Origin: Pseudolysinimonas_A sp049651805
GTDB lineage: Bacteria > Actinomycetota > Actinomycetes > Actinomycetales > Microbacteriaceae
NCBI RefSeq assembly: GCF_049651805.1
Contig: NZ_JBASCU010000021.1
Location: forward strand, 62,001-126,000
DNA length: 64,000 nt
Direction: 5' to 3'
Shown here: one piece after another, positions 33,748 to 41,771 of the stretch
How positions within the stretch are numbered: position 1 is the first letter of the stretch
Layout: each line of letters starts with the position of its first letter
The notes under the pieces: model-generated
Seen by the model: the letters and a program-made list of their open reading frames with translations, nothing else
The model's database searches: none
What the model was told of the DNA's origin: nothing
Position numbers and translations under genes: made by a program

Positions 33748-35210
33748 CGTTCCTGCGCGTGCTCAGTCAGACCCGCGCGGACGCGATGGCGAGCGACCTG
33801 CGCGACATCCGTGCCGTGCTCGATCGGTTCGCCATCGCATCCCTGCTCGTTCGCGGTGACGACGATCGACCCGTGATCGCGGTCGATCGGGCCCGGCGCG
33901 CCGACCTCGAAGCCGCGTTCGCCGAAGGTTTCGCCGACGAGCCGTTCTACGCCCGGGTCGACGACGGCGGCAAGCGTTCCGAGCGACGACTGGGCACCGG
34001 GCGCCTCCCCGGTGACGACGCCGAGCTGTTCCTGCTCTACCGCCGCCGTCCCCGGGAGTCCCGCGCCGGGTGGAAGATCGCCGAAGCCGCCGTGCGCCTC
34101 GAGATGTGGGCCTTCGGTGAGGACGAGATCGTCGCGCCGCGACCCAACGCCCTGACCCGCAGCCGCATCCCTCGGGCCGACGCGGTCGAGACCTCCGTCG
34201 TGCGGGGCGGTCAGGAGTGGCCGACCCTCGCCGGCATGTTCGACGACCACGCCGACGATGTCGACTTCGACATCGACATGGTCTTCTCGTGGGTCGACGG
34301 CAGCGAGCCCGGGTACATCGAGGAGCGGCAGCGCTGGGGCGCCCTGAGCGGCCTCACCTCCGACTCGCCGCCGGCGCGCTATCGGCAGATCGACGAGCTG
34401 CGCTACGCCCTCCGCAGCGTGCATGCGTTCGCGCCGTGGGTGCGCCGCATCTTCGTCGCGAGCGACTCCCCGGCACCCGACTGGCTCGATCCCCGCCACC
34501 CCCAGGTGACGTTTGTGCGCAGTGAGGAGTTCTTCGCCGATCCCTCCGTGCTGCCGACGTTCAACTCGCATGCCATCGAGAGTCAGGTGCATCGCATCCC
34601 CGGGCTCGCCGAGCACTTCCTGTACTCGAACGACGACATGTTCTTCGGGCGGCCGGTGACGCCCGCGATGTTCTTCTCGCCGGGCGGCATCTCCCGGTTC
34701 GTCGAGGCCACCGTGCGGATCGGGCTGGGCGAGTCCGATCCGATACGCACCGGCCACGACAACGCGATGCGGGTGAACCGGGCGCTGCTGCGGCAACGTT
34801 TCGGGCGCACCATCACCCGGCACCTCGAGCACACGGCCGCCCCGCTGCGCCGCAGCGTGCTCGCCGAACTGGAGCGGGAGTTTCCCGACGACTTCGCCCG
34901 CACCGCGGCCTCGAGGTTCCGGTCGCCCGCCGACATCTCGGTCACCAACTCGCTGTACCACTACTACGCGCTGCTCACCGGGCGCGCGGTCACCCAGACC
35001 GCGCTCCGGGTGCTGTACGTCGAGACGACGCTGGCGCGCAGCGCCGACCTGTTGCGGAGTCTGGAACGACGTCGGCGCTACGAGATGTTCTGCCTCAACG
35101 ACGGCATCGAACCCGAGATCCCGGAGGACGCGCGCGTGACGACGGTCACGTCGTTCCTCGATCGCTACTTCCCGGTGCCGGGCCCGTGGGAGCTGACCGA
35201 GACGCCTTAG
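33744..35210 (+). CDS. Stealth family sugar-phosphate transferase
   Basis: 488-aa Stealth protein, a hexosyl-phosphate transferase for capsule or wall phosphoglycans. Conserved blocks run in order: IDMVFSWVDGSEP (CR1), RYRQIDELRYALRSVHAF (CR2), FNSHAIESQVHRIPGL with SNDDMFFG (CR3), and a C-terminal CR4-like segment. The first 170 residues are a variable N-terminal part. It overlaps the AGPS-like gene as GTGA, so its product may act on the same lipid or simply share the transcript. Confidence 0.85.
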   Translation: MTFLRVLSQTRADAMASDLRDIRAVLDRFAIASLLVRGDDDRPVIAVDRARRADLEAAFAEGFADEPFYARVDDGGKRSERRLGTGRLPGDDAELFLLYRRRPRESRAGWKIAEAAVRLEMWAFGEDEIVAPRPNALTRSRIPRADAVETSVVRGGQEWPTLAGMFDDHADDVDFDIDMVFSWVDGSEPGYIEERQRWGALSGLTSDSPPARYRQIDELRYALRSVHAFAPWVRRIFVASDSPAPDWLDPRHPQVTFVRSEEFFADPSVLPTFNSHAIESQVHRIPGLAEHFLYSNDDMFFGRPVTPAMFFSPGGISRFVEATVRIGLGESDPIRTGHDNAMRVNRALLRQRFGRTITRHLEHTAAPLRRSVLAELEREFPDDFARTAASRFRSPADISVTNSLYHYYALLTGRAVTQTALRVLYVETTLARSADLLRSLERRRRYEMFCLNDGIEPEIPEDARVTTVTSFLDRYFPVPGPWELTETP

Positions 35211-36142
35211 GCGCCGACCAGCTCGATCGGCCGGGTGTTCGTGTCGTTGTTGGCCGAACCGCGCTCACGGGGTATCTCGATGCCGAGATCGGCAAGGACG
35301 CGGGCCGCCTCGGCGGGGGCGACATCCGCGAGTGTCTCGGTGGGTTCCAGCGGCACGACCGAGTGCAACACGGTCGTCGGGTAGACGTGCACGAAGTTGA
35401 AAGCCCGAGCCCCGTCCCGTGGCCGACTTCCCCCCGAGGGGGCGAGCAGGTCTTGGGTATAGCAACTCGCCGAGGCGACTGACACCGGGATGCCGGCGAA
35501 CGTCGCGGTGGAGGAGTAGTGCAGGTGTCCGCCGAGGATCGCGCGCACGTCGCTGCCCCTGAGTACGTCGGCGAGCCGGGCCTGGCCGCGCAGTTCGACC
35601 GACACGGCGAGATCGAGCAGGCTCGGGATGGGCGGGTGGTGGAGCGCGAGGATGGTGCCGTCGATGGCCGGCTTCGCGAGTTCGGCGGCGAGCCAGACGA
35701 GTTGGGCATCGTCGAGCTCGCCGTGGTGCGCGCCCGGCACCGTGGTGTCGAGCGTGACAACGCGCAGCCCGTTGAACCAGTAGACCCGGTCGACCGGGGT
35801 CCCGTCGCCGGCCTCCCCGAGCAGGCCGCTGCGGAACGCTGCGCGATCGTCGTGGTTGCCCATCGCCCACACGATCTGCGCGCCGAGCCGGGCCGCCACG
35901 GGTTCCACGATCTCGCAGAGCTCGGCGTACGCGGCCGGCTCGCCGTGGTCGGCGAGATCGCCGGTGAACACGATCGCCTCCGCGCGTCGGCCGGTGCGCT
36001 CGAGTGCGGCGAGCAATTCGCGCAACCGCTCGCTGGCGTCAACACGGTCATACAGCCGACCCTCCTGCGCCAGCAGGTGGGTGTCGCTGATGTGAACGAG
36101 AACATGATCGGGCTGCGGGTACTCAGCCTCGAGCCGGGACAT
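35207..36142 (-). CDS. Calcineurin-like phosphodiesterase, CpdA-type
   Basis: About 311-aa metallophosphoesterase with all five metal motifs: ISDTHLL, TGDLADHG, MGNHDDR, LHHPPIP and GGHLHYSS. The pattern matches 3',5'-cyclic-AMP phosphodiesterases. ATG 36142 is chosen to fit family length; the frame stays open to GTG 36214. Its end overlaps the Stealth stop by four bases (convergent). Confidence 0.85.
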   Translation of the reverse strand: MSRLEAEYPQPDHVLVHISDTHLLAQEGRLYDRVDASERLRELLAALERTGRRAEAIVFTGDLADHGEPAAYAELCEIVEPVAARLGAQIVWAMGNHDDRAAFRSGLLGEAGDGTPVDRVYWFNGLRVVTLDTTVPGAHHGELDDAQLVWLAAELAKPAIDGTILALHHPPIPSLLDLAVSVELRGQARLADVLRGSDVRAILGGHLHYSSTATFAGIPVSVASASCYTQDLLAPSGGSRPRDGARAFNFVHVYPTTVLHSVVPLEPTETLADVAPAEAARVLADLGIEIPRERGSANNDTNTRPIELVGA

Positions 36143-36224
36143 GTCTCCATGCAAGCAGATCTGGTGACGCGACACCGTGAAATCGCGCGGAACGTCACGC
36201 GAATGTTGTGCCACGTCAGATCGC

Positions 36225-36230
36225 TATCGT
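36225..36230 (+). promoter_or_regulatory. -10 box of psuG, probably leaderless
   Basis: TATCGT stands seven bases before ATG 36238, with no ribosome binding site between. Confidence 0.5.
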
Positions 36231-36237
36231 TGACCCG

Positions 36238-37146
36238 ATGCCTTCCCCGATCCTCACGCCCGAGGTCGATGCGGCGCTCTCCACCGGTCGCCCGGTGGTC
36301 GCGCTGGAGTCGACGATCATCTCGCACGGCCTGCCCCGCCCCCGCAATCACGAGGCGGCGCTCGAGTTCGAGCAGATCCTGCGAGAGCGCGACGTCGTGC
36401 CGGCGACGATCGCGGTTCTCGACGGCATCCCGCGGATCGGGCTCGACGCCGACGGTGTGCGGCGCATCGCGGAGGAGGATCTCGCGAAGGCGAGTGTGCG
36501 TGACCTCCCCGTGCTGGCCGCGCTCGCGTTGTCCGGCGCCACCACCGTCGCCGCAACGGCTCGCCTGGCCGCGCTCGCCGGCATCCGGGTGTTCGCGACC
36601 GGGGGCCTGGGCGGCGTCCATCGCGGCGCGACGACGACGTTCGACGAGTCGGCCGATCTACCGACCCTCGCCGAGAACCCGGTCACCGTCGTGAGCGCCG
36701 GGGTGAAGAGCGTGCTCGACATCGCGGCGACCCTCGAGCGACTCGAGACCCTCAGCATCCCGGTCGTCGGCTACGGCACCCGGGAGTTTCCGGCGTTCTG
36801 GCTGCGGGAGTCGGGTTTCCAGCTCGACTGGGCGGTCGAGGCTGCCGCGCAGGTCGCCGCGATCATGCGGGCGCGTGATGAGCTGGGTGCTCGACAGGGG
36901 ATCGTCGTGGCCAACCCCATCCCGCTCGAGCAGCAGTGGGACCCGGCGGAACACGATCGGGTGCTCGCCGAGGCGTTCGCGGCGGCCGAGTCGGCGGGGG
37001 TACGGGGCAAGGCGGTCACGCCGTTCCTGCTCGGCTACATCGTGGACGCCTCCGGTGGTCGCAGCCTCGAGGTCAACCTCGATCTCGCCCGCAACAACGT
37101 GCGCGTGGCGGCCGAGATCGCGCGGGCTTGGTCGTCGGGCGCGTGA
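36238..37146 (+). CDS. psuG: Pseudouridine-5'-phosphate glycosidase
   Basis: 302-aa PsuG. Family signatures are VALESTIISHGLPRP, the FATGGLGGVHRGA loop, VSAGVKSVLDI and TPFLLGYI. It splits pseudouridine 5'-phosphate into uracil and ribose 5-phosphate. It is paired with a PfkB kinase through a GTGA overlap. ATG 36238 is favoured over an upstream in-frame start because of the -10 box. Confidence 0.94.
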   Translation: MPSPILTPEVDAALSTGRPVVALESTIISHGLPRPRNHEAALEFEQILRERDVVPATIAVLDGIPRIGLDADGVRRIAEEDLAKASVRDLPVLAALALSGATTVAATARLAALAGIRVFATGGLGGVHRGATTTFDESADLPTLAENPVTVVSAGVKSVLDIAATLERLETLSIPVVGYGTREFPAFWLRESGFQLDWAVEAAAQVAAIMRARDELGARQGIVVANPIPLEQQWDPAEHDRVLAEAFAAAESAGVRGKAVTPFLLGYIVDASGGRSLEVNLDLARNNVRVAAEIARAWSSGA

Positions 37147-38033
37147 GCGGCGACCGCATCGTGGTCATCGGCGATCTCATGAACGATATCGTCGTCGTGC
37201 CGCGCGGGCCGATCGTTCCCGACACCGACACCGAGGCGCTCGTGCGCCCGAGGCCGGGCGGCTCGGCGGCGAACACCGCCGCGTGGCTGGGGTCGCTCGG
37301 TGCGCCCGTCGACTTCGCCGGGGCGGTCGGCGACGCAGATGCCGAGCATCATGCCGAACTCTTCCGTGAGGGTGGGGTCACCCCGCACCTTCAGATCGAG
37401 CCCGGCCTGCCGACCGGCACCATCGTCATCCTGGTGCGGGGCGAGGAACGCTCGATGCTCACCGAGCGCGGCGCCAACGCGACGTTCAGCGGCGTGACCG
37501 TCACCGACCAGGTGCTCGACGACGCCGCGGTCGTGCACATGAGCGGCTACACGATCGTGAAGGACTACGGCCTAGGTTCACCGCAGCGCATTCTTCAGCG
37601 CGTCCGCGACCGCGGCATCCCGTTCGCGGTCACGCCGGGGTCGTACGGTTACCTCACGCAATATGGGGCGACGCGCTTCCTCGACGACATCCGCGGTGCC
37701 GAGATCCTCATTCCCAACCTGGCCGAGGGGCGTCTGCTGTCGGGCAAAGAGCGGCCGGCGGATGTCGGCAAGGCACTGCTCAAGCACGCGCCGATCGTGC
37801 TGCTCACGCGCGGTTCGCTCGGCGTCATTCTTTTTCGCCGCGATCACCCTGCGCTCGAGGTGCCCCCACCACCGGTCGCGAAACTCGTCGACCCCACCGG
37901 CGCTGGCGACGCCCTCGCGGCGGGCTTCCTCGCCCACTGGGTGGGCTCGCGTGACGCCGAGGCCGCCGTGCGCGCCGCGGTTCTCGTCGCGGCTCGTGCC
38001 GTGATGCTGTACGGCGGCCGGCCGCCCGTCTAG
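37143..38033 (+). CDS. psuK: PfkB-family sugar kinase, probable pseudouridine kinase
   Basis: 296-aa ribokinase-family enzyme. N-terminal IGDLMNDIVV and RPGGSAANTAAWLGSLG, and the C-terminal DPTGAGDALAAGF catalytic motif with the base Asp. It overlaps psuG, so it most likely phosphorylates pseudouridine to feed PsuG. The kinase family is certain; the substrate is inferred from context. The uracil released could be salvaged by Upp, encoded at 42750. Confidence 0.85.
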   Translation: MSGDRIVVIGDLMNDIVVVPRGPIVPDTDTEALVRPRPGGSAANTAAWLGSLGAPVDFAGAVGDADAEHHAELFREGGVTPHLQIEPGLPTGTIVILVRGEERSMLTERGANATFSGVTVTDQVLDDAAVVHMSGYTIVKDYGLGSPQRILQRVRDRGIPFAVTPGSYGYLTQYGATRFLDDIRGAEILIPNLAEGRLLSGKERPADVGKALLKHAPIVLLTRGSLGVILFRRDHPALEVPPPPVAKLVDPTGAGDALAAGFLAHWVGSRDAEAAVRAAVLVAARAVMLYGGRPPV

Positions 38034-39370
38034 TCCGGCCGCCCCCGCATCGTCGCGTACGCGTCGAGTGCTTCGCGTCGCGACTCGGCGAGGTCCACGA
38101 TCGGTGCAGGCAGTTCGTCATCGGGCACCCAACGCCGCACGTAGTCCCCGTCGGGGTCGAACTTCTTCGCTTGCAGCTCGGGGTTGAAGACGCGGAAGTA
38201 CGGAGCCGCATCGGCGCCGCTACCCGCGACCCACTGCCAGTTGCCCGGATTGCTCGCCTCGTCGGCGTCGACGAGGGTGTCCCAGAACCACTCCTCACCG
38301 ATGCGCCAGTGCCGCAGCAGGTTCTTGACGAGGAACGAGGCGACGACCATCCGCACCCGGTTGTGCATCGTGCCGGTGGCCATGAGTTCGCGCATCCCGG
38401 CATCCACGAGCGGGACGCCGGTGCGGCCCTGCTGCCACGCCTCGACCTCGGGGCCGCGGTCCCAGCTCCACGGGAACTCGTCGTACGCGGCGCGGTAGTT
38501 GCGCGTCGCGAGGTCGGGGTGGGCAAACAGGATGCTCCAGTTGAAGTCGCGCCAGCCCAGCTCGGAGAGGAACTTCGGCACATTGCGTCGGGCCCCGGGC
38601 GAGAGGTCGCCGTGCATCCGTTGCCAGATCAGCGCGGGCGAGACTTCGCCGAATCGCAAGTGCGGGCTCAGGCTCGAGGTGCCGATCGCCGGCTCGTCCC
38701 GGCGGTGGTACTCGGCGAGGCCCTCTTCTGCGAAACGCTCCAGCGTGCGCAGGGCGGAGGCCTCACCGGGTTCCCACGTCGCACGCAGTCCCGCCGCCCA
38801 GTCGGGACGGGTCGGCAGAAGCCCCCACGTATCGAGGGCATCGGATGCGACCGTTGGACCCGCCGGCAGCTCACGCGGCTCGGGTAGCGGCTCGCGCATC
38901 GGACGCTCCCGAGCCGCCCGCCAGAACGGCGTGAACACCTGGTACGGCGTGCCGGCATCCGTTGTGACCTCCCACGGCTCGACCAGCAGGTTGGCGGCGA
39001 AGCTGGCTACCTCGACGCCCGCGTCGCGCAGGACGATCTTGAGCCGAGCATCCACCTCGCGGCTCGCCCCGTAGCGGCGGTTCCAGAGCACGGCCCCGGT
39101 ACCCGTCTCGGCGACAAGCCTGGGTATCTCAACCTCAGCGGCACCCCGTCGCAGCACGAGCCGTCCGCCCCGCCGCTCGGCCTCGCGGGCGTGCGCGGTC
39201 AGGCTGTGATGCAGCCACCACCGGGTCGCCCCGCCGAGTGGTCGGATGCCGGGGCTCTGCTCGTCGAGCAGGTACAGCAGCACGACGGGCCCGCCGCGCT
39301 CGAGCGCTGCGTGCAACGCGGGATGGTCGGCCAGTCGTAGATCGTCGCGGAACCAGACGATCGAGGTCAC
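38030..39370 (-). CDS. phrB: Deoxyribodipyrimidine photolyase (CPD class I)
   Basis: 446-aa cryptochrome/photolyase. N-terminal IVWFRDDLRLADHPAL antenna domain. The FAD-binding C-terminal half contains SLSPHLRFGEVSP, LGWRDF, GMRELMATGTMHNRVRM and NWQWVAGSGADAAPYFR. It repairs UV cyclobutane dimers using light. GTG 39370 follows a -10 box by six bases. Convergent with psuK, overlapping by four bases. Confidence 0.95.
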   Translation of the reverse strand: MTSIVWFRDDLRLADHPALHAALERGGPVVLLYLLDEQSPGIRPLGGATRWWLHHSLTAHAREAERRGGRLVLRRGAAEVEIPRLVAETGTGAVLWNRRYGASREVDARLKIVLRDAGVEVASFAANLLVEPWEVTTDAGTPYQVFTPFWRAARERPMREPLPEPRELPAGPTVASDALDTWGLLPTRPDWAAGLRATWEPGEASALRTLERFAEEGLAEYHRRDEPAIGTSSLSPHLRFGEVSPALIWQRMHGDLSPGARRNVPKFLSELGWRDFNWSILFAHPDLATRNYRAAYDEFPWSWDRGPEVEAWQQGRTGVPLVDAGMRELMATGTMHNRVRMVVASFLVKNLLRHWRIGEEWFWDTLVDADEASNPGNWQWVAGSGADAAPYFRVFNPELQAKKFDPDGDYVRRWVPDDELPAPIVDLAESRREALDAYATMRGRPD

Positions 39371-39376
39371 GCGATG

Positions 39377-39382
39377 AGCCTA
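39377..39382 (-). promoter_or_regulatory. -10 box of photolyase gene, probably leaderless
   Basis: On the minus strand TAGGCT lies six bases before GTG 39370. Confidence 0.5.
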
Positions 39383-39416
39383 GATCGGGGAGCGGAGAGA
39401 ACGCCCGGACAGGATT

Positions 39417-39450
39417 GAAGGCCGGCCGCAGAGGCGAGCGGCCGGCCTTC
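39417..39450. terminator. Strong GC hairpin upstream of photolyase
   Basis: Perfect 13-bp inverted repeat (GAAGGCCGGCCGC and its complement) with an 8-base loop. It has no U-tract, as is common for actinobacterial intrinsic terminators. It would insulate the photolyase promoter from transcription entering from the eccC relic side. Confidence 0.6.
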
Positions 39451-39527
39451 TCCCTTGCACCAAGAGTGTCCTGCAATCACATTCCGCACCCTCCGCCACA
39501 GCAAACGGTGGGCGCTGGTATGAATGT

Positions 39528-39567
39528 ATAACGGGAAGGTAACGGTGTCTAGTTACCAATCCGTTAT
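39528..39567. repeat. 40-bp A/T-rich interrupted palindrome
   Basis: Two 16-base arms, 13 of 16 positions complementary, built of ATAACGG and GGTAAC on the left and GTTACC and CCGTTAT on the right, around an 8-base spacer. A short T-run follows on the plus strand. It is far more A/T-rich than its surroundings. It overlaps the stop codon of the eccC relic. Candidate operator, recombination site or terminator. Confidence 0.5.
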
Positions 39568-40140
39568 TTTTCTGAGACTTCGCCTTGAGCGGTCGCCGGA
39601 TCGTGCGGGGCGCCCGGCAGCGCGACCTGGATCTGCCGCGGCGACTCCCCGCGGCGCACCAGCCGGGCTCGACCCGGAACGCCCGGCGCAGCCCAGGTAC
39701 CCGGCCAGAGCTGGCCTTCGCTGCGCTCACCCGAGAGCAGCACTCCGGTCGCGCCGAGATCCTTGAGCGCCTGAAGAGCGGGCTCGAACAGCGCTCGCGC
39801 ACTGCCGGCTACCGGGCGGGTCACCACGAGGTGCAGTCGCAGGTCACGGGCCTGGGGCAGGTAGGGCACGAGTGGGTCGAGGGGGGAGGCGCCCCCCGCC
39901 GACAGGATGTCGAGGTCGTCGGCGATCACGACGATGCGCGGGCCGACATCCTCGCCCCCCTGTCGCGTTCGGGATGCCGGACGCGAGTCGGCCGCGCGAC
40001 TCCATGAGGGCGATCACCAGCTCGTCGGAGGTATGCCGCGCGATGAGCCCGCGTATGAGCAGTTCCAGAAGCGAGCTCTTGCCGCTCGCGGGGTCGCCGA
40101 GCACGAGCAGGTTGCAGAGCCGCTGGGCTACGTATGGTTC
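39564..40140 (-). pseudogene. eccC: Decayed C-terminal fragment of a type VII secretion ATPase (EccC)
   Basis: Two frames together resemble the last FtsK/SpoIIIE-like domain of EccC. The upstream frame has a Walker A (LVLGDPASGKSSLLELLIRG, then ERYTPDE-like ARHTSDELVIAL). The downstream frame has the Walker B (RIVVIADDLDIL), then PLVPYLPQARDLRLHLVV and LFEPALQAL. The frame changes at a run of six C (39955-39960). About 40 residues expected between the motifs are missing, so this is deletion plus frameshift. No start and no N-terminal domains remain, and no other ESX gene is nearby. Confidence 0.7.
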
Positions 40141-40567
40141 TCTGAACTCGAATCCGCGGCTGGATACGTGGCGAATCAGGCCTTGAGCCCGGAGAGCGAC
40201 AACCTCGGAATGGTGTGGATCGAGCATCTCGCTCGCGCCAAGGCCGAGGGCGCTGCCCCCTCCGCCGCTGTGCTGTCCTTCTGCACGCTGCCGGACGGAC
40301 CCGGAGGGCATGTGAAGCTTGCGGAGCAGGCGACCGCCCCATCGTTGCGGGATCTCGCAATGCCGCTCGGGTCCGCGCACCGCCCGGCTTGCCCGCAAGT
40401 ACGCGCCGGTGATCGAGGTATTGCGTGAGCGCGTCGCGGCTCAGGACGTTCGCGATGTGATGAGTGCCGACGGCCACCGCGACGTCACCGAGGCCCTCGC
40501 CGGAGGGATGCGCGGGACGGATGCCGCGGAAGTGCATCCATCCGGGGATGTCGGCGTTACGATGTAG
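40120..40567 (+). pseudogene. Frameshifted gene fragment, family unknown
   Basis: Protein-like sequence runs across two plus frames: WFSELESAAGYVANQAL, VWIEHLARAKAEG and HVKLAEQATAPSLRDLAM in one, then ARLARKYAPVIEVLRERVAA and VRDVMSADGHRDVTEAL in the other, shifting near 40375. No start codon is identifiable. I do not recognise the family. It abuts the eccC relic head to head, suggesting a scar of several rearrangements. Confidence 0.35.
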
Positions 40568-40578
40568 ACAATTGTCTA
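40565..40578. promoter_or_regulatory. Operator of the Phd/VapC-like pair
   Basis: Perfect 14-bp palindrome TAGACAATTGTCTA directly before the ribosome binding site TAGGAGG of the antitoxin. A TACGAT -10 candidate (40558-40563) lies two bases upstream, so antitoxin binding would block transcription start. Confidence 0.65.
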
Positions 40579-40588
40579 GGAGGTCGCG

Positions 40589-40852
40589 ATGGCAAACATC
40601 ATCAGCGTTGGCGAGCTGCGGCAAAACCCGACTCCTATGTTGCGTGAGGTCAGAGGCGGCGCAACCTACATCGTCACCGACCACGGTGAGCCGGTGGCCG
40701 AGATCTCCCCACGGCGGCGACAGCCGTGGGTTCGGGCCGCCGAAGTTGACACCTTGTTGCGCGAGCTGGGTCCCGATCCAACCTGGGAGCGCGAGATCGG
40801 CGACGCCCGTGCCGCCGAAGGCGCCGATGACCCGTGGGAGCGCACTCGGTGA
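40589..40852 (+). CDS. Phd/YefM-family antitoxin
   Basis: 87-aa Phd/YefM antitoxin. The N-terminal fold MANIISVGELRQNPTPMLRE, then TYIVTDHGEPVAEISP is typical, followed by an Arg-rich toxin-binding tail. Strong AGGAGG ribosome binding site. Its stop overlaps the PIN toxin start as GTGA. Confidence 0.88.
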   Translation: MANIISVGELRQNPTPMLREVRGGATYIVTDHGEPVAEISPRRRQPWVRAAEVDTLLRELGPDPTWEREIGDARAAEGADDPWERTR

Positions 40853-41232
40853 AGGCCCTGCTCGACACTAGCCTGCTGGTTGCCGAATCCTTGTCGCATC
40901 CCGGGTACGAGGTGGCAGTGGCCTCGCTCTCGTGGGCGGAGCTGGGCTATGGGGTCCGCAAGGCGATCGACCCGGTGGAGCGCGCCCGGCGCGAGGCGAG
41001 GGTGTCGCGGCTACGCGCAGTCCTCGGAGCGGGTCTCCCCTTCGACGACGCGGCCGCCGGTGCCTACGAGACGGTGTGCGGGCTCGTGCTCTCCAACGGC
41101 CGCGAAGTGCGCGGTCGGGCGATCGACTTGATGATCGCGGCGACGGCTGCGGCGCACGGTGCCGCCATCATCACCCGGAATCCCGCAGACTTCGCCGGAC
41201 TCGAGGCGCTGGTCCCGGTCGTTGCCGCCTGA
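40849..41232 (+). CDS. PIN-domain toxin
   Basis: 127-aa VapC-type ribonuclease. Acidic sites are D6 (LLDTSLLV), Glu in SWAELGYG and Asp in RAIDLMIAATA; the last motif position is TRNPADF. GTG 40849 overlaps the antitoxin stop. This is the third PIN toxin in the window. Confidence 0.85.
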   Translation: MKALLDTSLLVAESLSHPGYEVAVASLSWAELGYGVRKAIDPVERARREARVSRLRAVLGAGLPFDDAAAGAYETVCGLVLSNGREVRGRAIDLMIAATAAAHGAAIITRNPADFAGLEALVPVVAA

Positions 41233-41251
41233 TCGCCCACGCAGCGAAGTC

Positions 41252-41401
41252 CTAGCGCTTGGTGGCCTTGGTCACGGCATCCGTGTTCTGGGCGGCGCGA
41301 TCGGTCGCGGCGCGCTTGTCGGCCTTCGCGGTGCGCTTCTCTTTCAGCGTCTTCGAGGCCGCGGTCTTGCCGGATTCTTTACGTGCTGACTTCTCGCCCA
41401 T
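41252..41401 (-). CDS. 49-aa Lys/Arg/Ala-rich protein
   Basis: Small open frame beginning MGEKSARKESGKTAASKTLK, with about one-third Lys/Arg plus many Ala and Thr, no hydrophobic segment. AAGGAG stands nine bases before ATG 41401. Composition suggests a disordered nucleic-acid-binding or ribosome-associated peptide; short Lys-rich proteins of this kind are common in Microbacteriaceae. Function unknown. Confidence 0.65.
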   Translation of the reverse strand: MGEKSARKESGKTAASKTLKEKRTAKADKRAATDRAAQNTDAVTKATKR

Positions 41402-41474
41402 GGGTCGTGCTCCTTACGAAGAGCCGAGGTGACCCTGTGGGCCTGAGGTTACACGGGTGCGTCAGGATGGAGCC

Positions 41475-41762
41475 ATGACGGCCTACTGGGTGAACACGGT
41501 TCGAGAACTCAAGGATGCCGACAAGCTGGCGCGATACGCGGAGCTGGCGACCCCGGCGATCGCCGCACACGGCGGCCGGTTCATCGCCCGCGGACTGCCG
41601 GAGGCCGCCTTCGAGGAGGGCACGCTCGACCGCACCGCGATCATCGAGTTCCCGAGCGTCGAAGCCGCCGTCGCGGCGTACGAGAGTGAGGGCTACCAGG
41701 CCGCACTCGCCGCACTCGACGGTGGCGCAGTGCGCGACATCCGCATCATTCCCGCGGCGTAG
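41475..41762 (+). CDS. DUF1330 family protein
   Basis: 95-aa dimeric alpha-beta barrel of the DUF1330 type: AYWVNTVRELKDADKLARYA, then GGRFIARG, and a closing IIEFPSVEAAVAAYESEGYQ. ATG 41475 follows GGATGGAG. Function unknown in the family. Confidence 0.85.
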   Translation: MTAYWVNTVRELKDADKLARYAELATPAIAAHGGRFIARGLPEAAFEEGTLDRTAIIEFPSVEAAVAAYESEGYQAALAALDGGAVRDIRIIPAA

Positions 41763-41771
41763 CCACGTGCC

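Noticed and set aside
39601..40000. Plus-strand frame across the eccC relic as a gene
   Set aside because: The minus frames show Walker A, Walker B and EccC-like segments; the plus frame is Arg-rich mirror sequence.
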